Source: an uncultured Bradyrhizobium sp. | Lineage (GTDB): Bacteria; Pseudomonadota; Alphaproteobacteria; Rhizobiales; Xanthobacteraceae | Assembly: GCF_947648125.1 (NCBI RefSeq) | Contig: NZ_CANSMR010000028.1 | Coordinates: 1-64,000 of the forward strand | Direction: 5' to 3' | Length of the DNA: 64,000 bases | Shown here: one piece after another, positions 9,515 through 18,080 of the stretch | How positions within the stretch are numbered: the stretch's first letter is position 1 | Layout of the letters: each line of letters opens with the position of its first letter | Translations under genes and position numbers: made by a program | Notes under the pieces: model-generated | Databases searched by the model: none | Told to the model about the DNA's origin: nothing | Seen by the model: only the letters and a program-made list of their open reading frames with translations

Positions 9515-10450
9515 CTACATCGCCACGAGCGCTTTACCGCCCAGCTTGCGCCCGCCTTCGATGGCCGCAATAAGCCGGACTGCATCTCCAAGGCCCACCG
9601 TCTCTGCGATCGTGAGGCGCAGCTGTCCTTGCGCCGCCGCGCCGGCTAGGCCATCGAGAATATCCGCCCGTGCCGTGCAAATGACGGGCTTCAGTTTGCG
9701 GTTGATCAAGGCGCGGATGAACTTGATCGGTGCCGGGGCGATATCGAGATAGACACCCCCCTTGCGAAGAAGACCGAGCCCCGTCGCAACCGTCATTGTC
9801 GCTGAAGTATCGTACACAATGTCGAAGCGCTCACCGACGGCGGACAAATCGGTCGTTTGATAGTCAAACAGCGGCTGAACGCCCAGATCGCGGGCTCGCT
9901 GCATCGACGCGTGGCCGCACGTACCGGCTACGGTCGCACCGAACATCCTTGCAAGCCGCACCGCAGCTTCACCAACGGCGCCGGTACACCCGTTGACGAA
10001 CACATCCACATGCTTGCCAGGTTTCAGACCCGCCTTGTCGACGAGTCCATTCCAGGCGGTAACGCCCGGCGTAGGCAGGCAAGCGGCGTCCTCGTACGAG
10101 ACCGTTTCCGGCTTCTTGGCGACGAAGGTCTCGCGCGCGACCACGGCTTCGGCGAGAGCGCCACCATCCTTGATGTGCGCCATGCCAAAGACAGCGTCTC
10201 CGAGCTTGAAGCGCGTGACGCCTTCGCCCACCGCCGTCACGATGCCGGAGAAGTCGCTACCCATCGCACGGGGGAATTGCTTCCCCGTCATCATCTTGAG
10301 ATAGCCGCTGCGCACCTTCCAATCGATGGGATTGATCGCGGCGAACTTGACCTTCACGCCGACTTCACTGCGCCCCGGCGGCTTGAGCTCGAAGTCTTCG
10401 AGCTTCATCGTCTCCGGACCGCCATAGCTGTGGTATTGAATCCGCTTCAT
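9515..10450 (-). CDS. NAD(P)-dependent quinone reductase-like alcohol dehydrogenase
   Basis: The 311-residue medium-chain dehydrogenase/reductase lacks the zinc-binding cysteines. It has the quinone-oxidoreductase signatures: an N-terminal GroES-like domain with FAAINPIDWKVRSG and GSDFSGIVTAVGEGV, then a Rossmann domain with the nucleotide loop NGCTGAVGEAAVRLA (about residues 153-167). It should use NADPH to reduce quinones or enals. The NTF2-like gene ends 17 bases upstream, so the two are probably one operon. Confidence 0.88.
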   Translation of the reverse strand: MKRIQYHSYGGPETMKLEDFELKPPGRSEVGVKVKFAAINPIDWKVRSGYLKMMTGKQFPRAMGSDFSGIVTAVGEGVTRFKLGDAVFGMAHIKDGGALAEAVVARETFVAKKPETVSYEDAACLPTPGVTAWNGLVDKAGLKPGKHVDVFVNGCTGAVGEAAVRLARMFGATVAGTCGHASMQRARDLGVQPLFDYQTTDLSAVGERFDIVYDTSATMTVATGLGLLRKGGVYLDIAPAPIKFIRALINRKLKPVICTARADILDGLAGAAAQGQLRLTIAETVGLGDAVRLIAAIEGGRKLGGKALVAM

Positions 10451-10467
10451 GACTAACCAACCGTGCT

Positions 10468-10854
10468 TTAATGAGGTCTGATGGTCGTCATGTAAGCGGC
10501 GAACGGAGCCGCGTCGTAAATCACGTCGGTCGATATGATTTTCCCGTTCTTTACCTTGATGAGTTCTGCGACCGGTGCGTTCGCGACTGGATGGGTCTCA
10601 GCGTTGTAGACGACGACGGCCTGCTCATCGTCTCCCAATATCGCCAGGACGGTGATCCCTTTGGTCATGCGGGCAAACCCATCGTGGAATTGGCGAAACT
10701 TGTCGATTCCGGCAATCCGACCGCGCGGCGAGGTGCAGATCACGTCGTCCGACGAGAGCGACACGATCGTGTCTACGTTCTTGTCACCGATGGCCTCGAC
10801 GTAGATTTTGGCGATATGCGCTGCCTTGCCCTGAAACTGAATGCTCGTGTTCAT
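10468..10854 (-). CDS. NTF2-like (SnoaL-type) protein
   Basis: The 128-residue protein begins MNTSIQFQGKAAHIAKIYVE and has the cone-shaped NTF2-like pattern: an initial helix pair, then strands with ICTSPRGRIAGIDKFRQF and a C-terminal strand VKNGKIISTDVIYD. Such proteins act as small isomerases, hydrolases or ligand binders. I chose the ATG at 10854, preceded by AAAGGAAAGACG, over 10896 because of this ribosome site and because the upstream 14 residues look unstructured. It lies directly ahead of the oxidoreductase gene. Confidence 0.82.
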   Translation of the reverse strand: MNTSIQFQGKAAHIAKIYVEAIGDKNVDTIVSLSSDDVICTSPRGRIAGIDKFRQFHDGFARMTKGITVLAILGDDEQAVVVYNAETHPVANAPVAELIKVKNGKIISTDVIYDAAPFAAYMTTIRPH

Positions 10855-10975
10855 CGTCTTTCCTTTCATTGATCGGAAGACGCTGTAGCGCGGCATAGTG
10901 ACAGATTCTGGCAGTTGAGATTCAAGCCGGTCCCTGCTTCGGCGGCGCTCGCCAACCCGGCGCTCCAGTCAAAGG

Positions 10976-11599
10976 CTATGGATCAGGACCGGGAATGGGG
11001 CCGTCGGCTGCCATCGCAGCTTGAACGGCCGGACGGCAACCGATCCGCGCATGGTGCGCGAGCACATTCGGGTACGGCGAAAGATCAAAGTCGACGCGAG
11101 GTGCCCAGTTCGTGATCGCGAAAGCGTTCGCGTCCGCGACCGTGAAGTCCTCCCCCATCAGGTACTCATGATCCGCAAGATGCCGATCGAGATGGGCGTA
11201 GCGCGCGCGGAGACGATCACGAAACACCTCCTTGGATTGCTCCGATATTCCCTTGTGGAAGATCGGTCCAAAGCCGCCCTTGTGCATCTCGCTCGAAAGG
11301 AAGTTGAGCCACGCCTGCAACTTGGCGCGCTCGATCGTGCCGTTGGGTGGCGCCAGCTTTTTGTCAGGGACCTGATCGGCAATGTATTGAACGATGGCGG
11401 CGCCTTCGGTGAGCACCGTTCCGTCGTCGAGCAGCAGCGCCGGCACGTAGCCCAGCGGATTCACTGTTCGATAGTCGCCGCCGCCTTCGATGGCCTTGGT
11501 GTGCTCGTCGATCCTGACGACCGTGAACGCCAGCCCGGCCTCAAGAAACACGATGTGCGGCAGCAGAGACAATGTCCCGGGCGCGCAGAACAGCTTCAT
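10976..11599 (-). CDS. Beta-class-like glutathione S-transferase (GstA type)
   Basis: The 207-residue protein begins MKLFCAPGTLSLLPHIVFLE, the layout of bacterial beta-class GSTs. It shows NPLGYVPALLLDDG and DFTVADANAF motifs and the normal length. In characterised beta-class enzymes a Cys at about residue 10 (PGACS) binds glutathione. Here that position is in PGTLS, so the Cys is absent, although C5 lies nearby. Either the reaction differs or C5 substitutes. I chose the start at 11599, not 11611, because the family begins at this MKLF. Confidence 0.88.
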   Translation of the reverse strand: MKLFCAPGTLSLLPHIVFLEAGLAFTVVRIDEHTKAIEGGGDYRTVNPLGYVPALLLDDGTVLTEGAAIVQYIADQVPDKKLAPPNGTIERAKLQAWLNFLSSEMHKGGFGPIFHKGISEQSKEVFRDRLRARYAHLDRHLADHEYLMGEDFTVADANAFAITNWAPRVDFDLSPYPNVLAHHARIGCRPAVQAAMAADGPIPGPDP

Positions 11600-11678
11600 G
11601 GCGAGCCTCAATCAGGGGGGATTCTGGATGCAGCCGTGAGCGTAGCACGGTCGGCCAACGCCTCAAGGAGTATGCAGC

Positions 11679-12563
11679 TTAATCCTTCATCCCCGTGATC
11701 GAGGCGCTGACCGCCCGCGGATCGCGCTGCGGCCAGCGGCCGCTTTCGACTTGCGACAAGAACTCGCCGACGATCCGGTTGTACTCGTCGGGCTCCTCGA
11801 TGTTGATGGCGTGGCCGCAGTTCGGCATGACGGCGAGCGCGGCGGACGGAATGCTCTGCTTCATCAGAATGCCCGGCAGCAGGCACGGCCAATCCTCGTC
11901 GCCGGTGATGATCAGCGTCGGCACATTGATGCGCTTCATCTCGTCGACCAGCGTGTAGAGCGAGGGACGCTCCTTCTGGACGCCCTGCTGGGTGTTGGCC
12001 GATCCCACCGCCGAGTGCTCGGCCAGCATGGCCTTGAACTCGGCGTGACCGCGCGGGTCCTTGTTCTCGTACTGCACGCGCGTCGGCCCGTAGGCATAGC
12101 GCTCGGCGAAGGCCGGCATGCCCTCCTTGCGGATCATGCCCGCGATCACGTCGGCCTCGGCGCGAAACGTCTCGCGCTTGTCGAGCTCGGCACCATAACC
12201 GCAGCCGCCGATGCACAGCGACAATGCGCGCGCCGGATGCCGGATGCCGAAATGCAGCGTTGCAAAACCGCCCATCGAGAGGCCGATGATATGCGCCTTC
12301 GGCGCGCCGACGTGATCGAGCACCGCCAGGATGTCGTCGGCAGCGCGCGCCTGCGAGTAGGACGCGACCTGCTCGGGCACGTCAGACGGCGGAAAGCCGC
12401 GCGAATTGTAGGCGATGGTCCGGAAACGCTTGCCGAAATGCCGCATCTGCGGCTCGTAGCTGCGCAGGTCGCCGGCGAATTCATGGACCAGGATCACCGG
12501 ATGGCCGGATCCGGTTTCCTCGAAATAGAGCCGCACGCCGTCATCTGTTGTCGCGTAGGGCAT
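11679..12563 (-). CDS. Alpha/beta hydrolase, last gene of the hydantoinase operon
   Basis: The 294-residue alpha/beta-hydrolase fold enzyme has nucleophile S96 in GLSMGG, an acid residue in ITGDEDWP and the catalytic His in MPNCGHAINIE. The oxyanion region is LVHEFAGDLRSY. A good ribosome site (GCAGGAGACC) precedes the ATG at 12563. It follows the hydantoinase gene by 42 bases on the same strand. In this context it could hydrolyse an ester, lactone or carbamoyl derivative in the same pathway; that substrate idea is inference. Confidence 0.88.
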   Translation of the reverse strand: MPYATTDDGVRLYFEETGSGHPVILVHEFAGDLRSYEPQMRHFGKRFRTIAYNSRGFPPSDVPEQVASYSQARAADDILAVLDHVGAPKAHIIGLSMGGFATLHFGIRHPARALSLCIGGCGYGAELDKRETFRAEADVIAGMIRKEGMPAFAERYAYGPTRVQYENKDPRGHAEFKAMLAEHSAVGSANTQQGVQKERPSLYTLVDEMKRINVPTLIITGDEDWPCLLPGILMKQSIPSAALAVMPNCGHAINIEEPDEYNRIVGEFLSQVESGRWPQRDPRAVSASITGMKD

Positions 12564-12605
12564 GGTGGTCTCCTGCCTTCTTGCTTTGCAAGCAATTCCT
12601 TCGCG

Positions 12606-14018
12606 TTACGGGATGGTCGCCCCCGCCTGAGGTTTGGCACGCGGCAAGTATGTGCCGTGCTGCTTGCTGCCGACAAGCGTGCCGTCGTCGACGACCACCT
12701 TGCCGCGCACCATGGTCAGCACCGGCCAGCCCGTGACTTCGAGCCCTTCATAGGGCGTGTAGTCCGAGCCGTCATGGATCAGCTCATGGCGGATCGTCAC
12801 CTTGCGCTTCGGGTCCCACAGCGCGATGTCGGCATCCGAGCCGACGGCGATCGTGCCCTTGCGCGGATAGAGGCCGTAGATCTTGGCGTGATTGGTGGCG
12901 CTGAAGGCAACGAAGCTGTTGAGATCGATGCGGCCCTTCACCACGCCCTCGGAGAACAGGATCGGTAGCCGCGTCGCCACACCGGGGATGCCGTTCGGCA
13001 CCCAGCGGAAGCTGGTGCGCCCCTTGGGGGCGAGCTTGCCTTGCGGGTCGTCGTAGCGGAACGGACAATGGTCCGACGAGAACACCGAGAACACTTTTTG
13101 CTGCAAGCCCTCCCAGCATGCCTTCTGGCTGGCGACGTCGCGCGGCGGCGGCGAGCAGACGTACTTTGCACCTTCCATGTTGAGCTGATCGAGATCCTTC
13201 TCGGTCAGCATGAGATATTGCGGACAGGTTTCGCCCATCACCCGCAAGCCCCGCTGCTGGGCGCGGCGGATCTCGTCCATCGCTTCGCGATTCGAGACAT
13301 GGACGATCATGATCGGCACGTCGACAAGCTCCGACAGCGAGATCGCGCGATGGGTGGCCTCGCGCTCGACCGGGATCGGCCGCGAGGTCGCGTGGAAGCG
13401 CGGCGCAGTGTTGCCGGCGCGTTCCAGCCGGTCGGTGAGAAAGCGGATCGCGTCGAAGTTTTCCGCATGCACCATCAGCATCGCGCCGGTCTCGCGCGCG
13501 ACCGACATGGTCTCGAGCAGCTCGCGATCCGACAGCGCCAGCCCCTCATAGGTCATGAAGACCTTGAGCGAGGTGTAGCCGTCCTCGACCAGCGCCGGCA
13601 GCTCCTGGCCCAGCACATGCTCGGTCGGATCGGTGACGATCAGATGGAAGGCCACGTCGACATGGCATTCGCCTTCGGCCAGCGAATGATAGTGCTTCAG
13701 CGCCTCGCGCAACGTCTGGCCCTTCTCCTGCAGGCAGAACGGCAGCACGGTGGTGTTGCCACCGAACGCCGCCGAGCGCGTGCCACTGGCAAAGCCGTCG
13801 GCCATCACGATGCCGTCGCCCGACGGCTGGGCGAAATGGACGTGGCTGTCGATGCCGCCGGGCAGCACGAGGCGGTCGGTGGCGTCGATGATCGTAGTTG
13901 CTTCGCCGAGATCATGACCGAGCGCCGTGATCTTGCCGTCGCGGATTCCGACGTCGCAGGCGAAGGTGTCGGCAGCGGTGACGACGGTGCCGCCGCGGAT
14001 GATGGTGTCGAAGGACAT
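12606..14018 (-). CDS. Dihydropyrimidinase/hydantoinase-family amidohydrolase
   Basis: The 470-residue enzyme has a complete cyclic-amidohydrolase metal centre: H59 and H61 (DSHVHF), the lysine expected to be carboxylated K152 (TSLKVFMTYEG), H184 (LMVHAEN), H240 (MIVHVSN) and D316 (SSDHCPF). It probably opens a hydantoin, dihydropyrimidine or related cyclic imide ring. Its ATG overlaps the stop of the racemase-fold gene by one base (TGATG at 14016-14020), indicating translational coupling. Whether the natural substrate is a dihydropyrimidine, hydantoin or allantoin analogue cannot be told from sequence. Confidence 0.92.
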   Translation of the reverse strand: MSFDTIIRGGTVVTAADTFACDVGIRDGKITALGHDLGEATTIIDATDRLVLPGGIDSHVHFAQPSGDGIVMADGFASGTRSAAFGGNTTVLPFCLQEKGQTLREALKHYHSLAEGECHVDVAFHLIVTDPTEHVLGQELPALVEDGYTSLKVFMTYEGLALSDRELLETMSVARETGAMLMVHAENFDAIRFLTDRLERAGNTAPRFHATSRPIPVEREATHRAISLSELVDVPIMIVHVSNREAMDEIRRAQQRGLRVMGETCPQYLMLTEKDLDQLNMEGAKYVCSPPPRDVASQKACWEGLQQKVFSVFSSDHCPFRYDDPQGKLAPKGRTSFRWVPNGIPGVATRLPILFSEGVVKGRIDLNSFVAFSATNHAKIYGLYPRKGTIAVGSDADIALWDPKRKVTIRHELIHDGSDYTPYEGLEVTGWPVLTMVRGKVVVDDGTLVGSKQHGTYLPRAKPQAGATIP

Positions 14019-14782
14019 CAGTCCGTCCCCTCTTTCGGTGAGCGATGTTCGATGATTGCAGCAAGCGGCTCGGCCAGCCCGATCGTCGGCTTCGGATCCG
14101 GCCGGCGGAAGGTGCCGGCGACCGCTTTGCGCGGCTTGAGCACGGCAAGCGTCTCCGCCTGGCGCACGGCGGCCGCGACCGGATCGACCACGGGCACCGG
14201 AATGCGGTCGCGGACCTTCGCGGCAAGCCCTGCGAGCGGCGCGCCTGACAGGATGACGACGTCGGCATTGTCCTGCGCGACCGCCTGGTTGGCGAGCGCG
14301 ACCAGCAGCTCTTCCTTCTCGGCCTGCACGTCGGAGATCGACTGGAAGCTACCGTCGAGCGCGCGTATGCCGGCGCAGCGCGTGCTCAGGCCGTGCATGG
14401 CGACGCACTCCTCGTACCACGGCGCCAGCGCGCCGGCGAAGGTCACGATCGAGAACCGCCGGCCGAGCATGCAGGCGGTGAGCATCGCGGCCTCGGCCAG
14501 TCCGACGACGGGAAAGGCAAATAGCTCCCGCGCGCCGAACAGGCCGGGATCGCCGAACGCGGCGATGATGGCGGCATCGATGCCGGGGCCGGCCTCGGCC
14601 AGCATCTCCAGCGCGATTGCACCGCCGATCTGCGCCTCGGCGCGGGTCGCAATATAAGGCACGCCGCGCGTTGCAGTGGCAGGCATAAGCTCCGTGCTGC
14701 CTGATGCGGCCTTGCTGCCGGCGGCGTGGAGCAAATCCGTTACTGCCGCCGTCGTGTTGGGATTGAGCAGCAGGATCTTCAT
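14018..14782 (-). CDS. Asp/Glu/hydantoin racemase-fold protein lacking both catalytic cysteines
   Basis: The 254-residue protein clearly has the hydantoin-racemase fold: MKILLLNPNTT at the start, AIIAAFGDPGL at about 71-81 and VVILSGAPLAGLA at about 175-187. In active hydantoin racemases both of these loops carry a cysteine (consensus A-C-F/Y-G-D-P-G and L-G-C-A-G). Here the positions read A75 and G180, so the two-base racemisation chemistry should be impossible. It may be a binding protein, lyase or hydrolase derivative. It overlaps the GntR gene by 4 bases and the hydantoinase by one. Confidence 0.85.
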   Translation of the reverse strand: MKILLLNPNTTAAVTDLLHAAGSKAASGSTELMPATATRGVPYIATRAEAQIGGAIALEMLAEAGPGIDAAIIAAFGDPGLFGARELFAFPVVGLAEAAMLTACMLGRRFSIVTFAGALAPWYEECVAMHGLSTRCAGIRALDGSFQSISDVQAEKEELLVALANQAVAQDNADVVILSGAPLAGLAAKVRDRIPVPVVDPVAAAVRQAETLAVLKPRKAVAGTFRRPDPKPTIGLAEPLAAIIEHRSPKEGTD

Positions 14783-15609
14783 GGCGCAATGGTCCTCGTC
14801 TTGCGGCCGCGCGGTTTTGCGGGAGCGTCCGGCGCCACGACATCATCTCCCTTGTCGTTCAGCGCCTCGCCATCCAGCGTCTCGGCGACGATCTCGCCGG
14901 TGCGGCGCACGTGCTGGGCCAGGATCTGCCCGGCCTGTGCCGCATCGCGGCGCCTCAGCGCGGCCAAGATATCCTGGTGCTCGCGCACCGATTCATCCCA
15001 GCGCCCGAGCACCGAAAGCGCGAAGAAACGCGCCCGCTCGGCCCGCGCCAGCAACGCCTCGTGCGTCGCCTTCAGCACCGCGTTGCGCGCGAAGCCGACG
15101 ATCGCCGAATGGATCTGCTGGTTGGCCTGAAAATAGTCGCGCAGCTCGTCGCGGCCATGATGCCACTCGATCTTGTCCTGCAGCGCGTCGAGCCGTTCGA
15201 AGTCGGCATCCTCCATGCGCAGCGCGGCGAGCTCGGCCGCGCAGCGCTCGATGCCGCTGACGGCCTCGAACAATTCGGTCAATTCGGCGCGGCGGAACGG
15301 CGCCACCACGGCGCTGTGGTTGAGCCTGAGTTCAACCAGGCCTTCGTTCGCCAATTGCTTCAGCGCCTCGCGCAGCGGGGTCCGCGAAATGCCGAGGGCA
15401 TCCGACAGGTCGGCCTCCCCCAGCGACTGTCCCGGCGCGAGCTCGCCGCGCACGATCATGGTGCGCAGCCGCGCCGCCGCCTGCTCGTGCAGTCCGACCC
15501 GCGGCACGCGCAGGCGCCGCCGTTGCTGCGCCGTGATCGCGCGCTTGGGTTCCTTGCTACGTCTGGTCGGCTTTGTTTTGGTCTTGGCTTCAGTCTTGGC
15601 TTCAGTCAC
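14779..15609 (-). CDS. GntR/FCD-family transcriptional regulator
   Basis: The 276-residue protein has a Lys/Arg-rich leader (1-38) and a GntR winged helix (about 40-105: LHEQAAARLRTMIVRGELAPGQ continuing into LGISRTPLREALKQLANEG). A C-terminal FCD ligand-binding helical domain follows (about 110-250). A basic tail continues from about 255. It is embedded in the operon, overlapping both neighbours by 4 bases. It most likely senses a pathway intermediate and represses the operon through the palindrome near 17860-17876. Confidence 0.92.
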   Translation of the reverse strand: MTEAKTEAKTKTKPTRRSKEPKRAITAQQRRRLRVPRVGLHEQAAARLRTMIVRGELAPGQSLGEADLSDALGISRTPLREALKQLANEGLVELRLNHSAVVAPFRRAELTELFEAVSGIERCAAELAALRMEDADFERLDALQDKIEWHHGRDELRDYFQANQQIHSAIVGFARNAVLKATHEALLARAERARFFALSVLGRWDESVREHQDILAALRRRDAAQAGQILAQHVRRTGEIVAETLDGEALNDKGDDVVAPDAPAKPRGRKTRTIAP

Positions 15610-16379
15610 CGCACGCCTTCATCATCATGATCGGGGATCGCGGTCGCCGCGCGCAGATCGGGGTTGGTGAACAGGCTGCCCCAGCCGTGTACGCGCGACG
15701 GGTCGCAGCCCACAGCTGTGAGACACGCCCACAGCGTCACTGCGATGGAATCCAGCACCGGCACGCCAAATCCGCGCTCCAGCCGTTCGGCAGCGCCCGC
15801 GCCGCGCATGTTGGTGCATAGCACGACGGCGACATCGCAGCCCTCGCGCACCACCTGCTCGATCATCCCCGCGACCATGGCCTCGCTGACCTCGGCAAAG
15901 GAGAAATTATCCTGCAGCGACAGATGCCGCTCGGCGAAGCAGCGCAGCCCGGCCGAATTCCAGTTGGCGATGATCCGCTCCTGCACATCCCTGCGATACG
16001 GCGTCACCAGACCGATGCGTTTGGCGCCGATCCGCCGCAGCAGGTCGCGATAGGCCAGCACCGTGGTGCAGGCCTTGATTCCGGTTGCCGCCGTGATCTG
16101 TTCGCACAGGCTCTCGTCGCGGTCGAAGCCGAGCCAGCTTGCCGAGGTGCCATTCCAGGCGATGACGTCGACCTTGGCATGCGCCAGCAATTCTGCCGCG
16201 CGAAGGATCTCGCTGGCGTCGAACTGGCGCAGCGCCTGTTCCGACAGCGCGATCTCCATCACCTTGAAGCGCGAGAAATGCGCCGAGACATCGACGCCTG
16301 CCAGCATCGCGCAGGTGATCGGCTCGAGTGCGGTATTCGACGACGGCGTCAGCATGCCGAGCCGGACGGGACGTGTCAT
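15606..16379 (-). CDS. Arylmalonate decarboxylase/maleate isomerase-like enzyme
   Basis: The 257-residue protein belongs to the maleate cis-trans isomerase/arylmalonate decarboxylase branch of the Asp/Glu racemase superfamily, shown by TPSSNTALEP (11-20). Isomerases and racemases carry two cysteines. This protein has glycine in the first loop (N76-G77-T78-S79) and cysteine in the second (C188-T189-N190). That is the arrangement known from arylmalonate decarboxylase (Gly74/Cys188 in the Bordetella enzyme). A decarboxylase or one-cysteine isomerase activity is therefore more likely than racemisation. It overlaps the GntR gene by 4 bases. Confidence 0.85.
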   Translation of the reverse strand: MTRPVRLGMLTPSSNTALEPITCAMLAGVDVSAHFSRFKVMEIALSEQALRQFDASEILRAAELLAHAKVDVIAWNGTSASWLGFDRDESLCEQITAATGIKACTTVLAYRDLLRRIGAKRIGLVTPYRRDVQERIIANWNSAGLRCFAERHLSLQDNFSFAEVSEAMVAGMIEQVVREGCDVAVVLCTNMRGAGAAERLERGFGVPVLDSIAVTLWACLTAVGCDPSRVHGWGSLFTNPDLRAATAIPDHDDEGVR

Positions 16380-16432
16380 TGACGGACCTCATCAAGCGGC
16401 CGAACCCTCGTAAGGATTCGGCCGTATCAGTT

Positions 16433-17737
16433 CTAGACCGGAAGCTTGCGGCTGTAGTCGATCAGGGTCGAGCAGATCAACAGCGCAATGCCCGCGGCAG
16501 CAAAATACATCAGGGCCAGGAAGTAGGAGCCGGTGGCCTGCACGATGAAGCCGACGATCAAGGGCGTCGTGATGCCGGCGATGTTGCCGCCGAGATTCAT
16601 GCAGCCGCCGAGGAAGCCGGACTTGCCACGGCCCGCCAGCGCCGACGGGATCGCCCAGTACATGCCGCACCAGCGCAGGAAGAACAGCGTCGTCGACAGC
16701 AGCACCACGACCGCGACCGCATTGGTGACGTAAGCGACAAGGAAGATCGAGACCGTCGCCATGATCGCCGCGATGCCGAACAGGGTGCGGAACACGGTGT
16801 TGGGTGCCCCGCCCCGCGCGCGCCAGCCGTCGCCGATCCAGCCGCCGACCAGTTCGCCGACGAAGCCCGCGAAGAAGATGATGAAGGACGCGCCGCCGAG
16901 CGCCTTGATATCGAAGCCGTGCACCTTGAACAGGTAGGTCGGCATCCAGGTCAGGAGGCCATAGAATGTGGTGTTGAAGAACATCCAGCCCAGGCACATG
17001 CACCAAACCGAGCGGAAGCGGAAATAGGCCATCCCGCTTGCGCCGGACGACGGCGGCGTCGCCGCGTCCTCGATCGCATGGGACTCCTCGAGATAGCGCG
17101 CCTCGGCTTCATTAACCGACGGATGCTCGCGCGGCACGTTACGGATGTAGTACCAGGCCAACAGCCCGCACAGCATGGTGCCGACACCCGCGACGACGAA
17201 GGCGACGCGCCAGGAGCTGAACGCCGCCATCAGCCAGGCGATCACGATTGAGCCGAGCGCAGCGCCAAGCGGTGCGCCGCCGTCCAGCAGTGTGGCGCCG
17301 CGGCCGCGCTCGGTCTGCGTCATCCAGATCGCGTTGAGCTTGCCGCCGGCCGGATAGATCGGCGCTTCCGACGCACCGAGCCCGAGCCGGGTCAACAGCA
17401 GCAGCATCCAGCTGGTCGACAGCGCCGCCAGCGCCTGGAAGAAGCCCCAGAACAGCGTCGCGAGCGCGATCACGATGCGCGGCTTGAAGCGATCGGCGAG
17501 CATGCCGCCCGGCACCTGCATCAGCGCGTAGGTCCAGAAGAACGAGCTCAGGATCAGGCCCTGCATCGCCGGATCGATGTCGAACTCCTTGGCGATCACA
17601 GGCATCGCGACCGAGAGCGAGGCGCGATCGATATAGTTGATCGAGATCAGGAACAGCATCAGCAGGAAGATCTTCCAGCGCACGCCGGAAGGCTTCGCCG
17701 TATCTGCCATTGCGATGGTGGACACCTGATCGCTCAT
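16433..17737 (-). CDS. MFS transporter (anion:cation symporter type)
   Basis: The 434-residue 12-helix permease carries the ACS-family motifs: NYIDRASLSVAMPVIAKEF in the first helix region and DRFKPRIVIALATLFWGF in the loop 2-3 area. Members import organic acids such as tartrate, phthalate or glucarate. I chose the ATG at 17737 because GAGGAG lies just upstream; an in-frame ATG at 17872 adds a polar 45-residue stretch unlike the family. It is the first gene of the operon and would bring in the substrate degraded by the downstream enzymes. Confidence 0.9.
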   Translation of the reverse strand: MSDQVSTIAMADTAKPSGVRWKIFLLMLFLISINYIDRASLSVAMPVIAKEFDIDPAMQGLILSSFFWTYALMQVPGGMLADRFKPRIVIALATLFWGFFQALAALSTSWMLLLLTRLGLGASEAPIYPAGGKLNAIWMTQTERGRGATLLDGGAPLGAALGSIVIAWLMAAFSSWRVAFVVAGVGTMLCGLLAWYYIRNVPREHPSVNEAEARYLEESHAIEDAATPPSSGASGMAYFRFRSVWCMCLGWMFFNTTFYGLLTWMPTYLFKVHGFDIKALGGASFIIFFAGFVGELVGGWIGDGWRARGGAPNTVFRTLFGIAAIMATVSIFLVAYVTNAVAVVVLLSTTLFFLRWCGMYWAIPSALAGRGKSGFLGGCMNLGGNIAGITTPLIVGFIVQATGSYFLALMYFAAAGIALLICSTLIDYSRKLPV

Positions 17738-18080
17738 TGCTCGCTCCTCTGCCGGCAGATTGTTTTTGCCCCTGGCACGACCCTCGTCATCGAAGGTCAC
17801 TGGCCCTCTCCTGCCCCGTGCGAAGTCTGCTTCAAGCCGCGCGAGGCGACAAGCACATTTTGCATTCTGCATGCAATTAATAATAAACTATTGATTTTCC
17901 TATATTTTAATCACATCAAGTATCATTGCTGATCAGCCCATGATGAGGGATTAGGCGTCTGGCCGCCCGCTCGAGCCAGGTGATTTCGGGGAATTGCCCC
18001 GGCGTTGCGGCTCCAGCGATCGCGCGCAGCGGCGTTCTGCCCCAACCTGTGCGCGGTTCGGCGGATGAAAGGTCGTGACG
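17738..18080. other. Promoter region of the catabolic operon and gap to the arsenic operon
   Basis: This 343-base gap contains a markedly AT-rich stretch (about 17876-17930) in an otherwise GC-rich region. It is the likely minus-strand promoter for the MFS-to-hydrolase operon. The end of the arsenic operon lies just to the right, with its stop at 18081. No gene is visible. Confidence 0.55.
17860..17876. promoter_or_regulatory. Candidate GntR operator (perfect inverted repeat)
   Basis: TTGCAT, a 5-base spacer and ATGCAA form a perfect 6+6 inverted repeat beside the AT-rich promoter stretch upstream of the MFS gene. FCD-type GntR regulators bind short palindromes like this. That the operon's own regulator binds here is inference from position. 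Confidence 0.5.

Noticed and set aside
11751..12968. 405-aa plus-strand frame
   Set aside because: It runs antisense through the hydrolase and into the hydantoinase and shows no domain.
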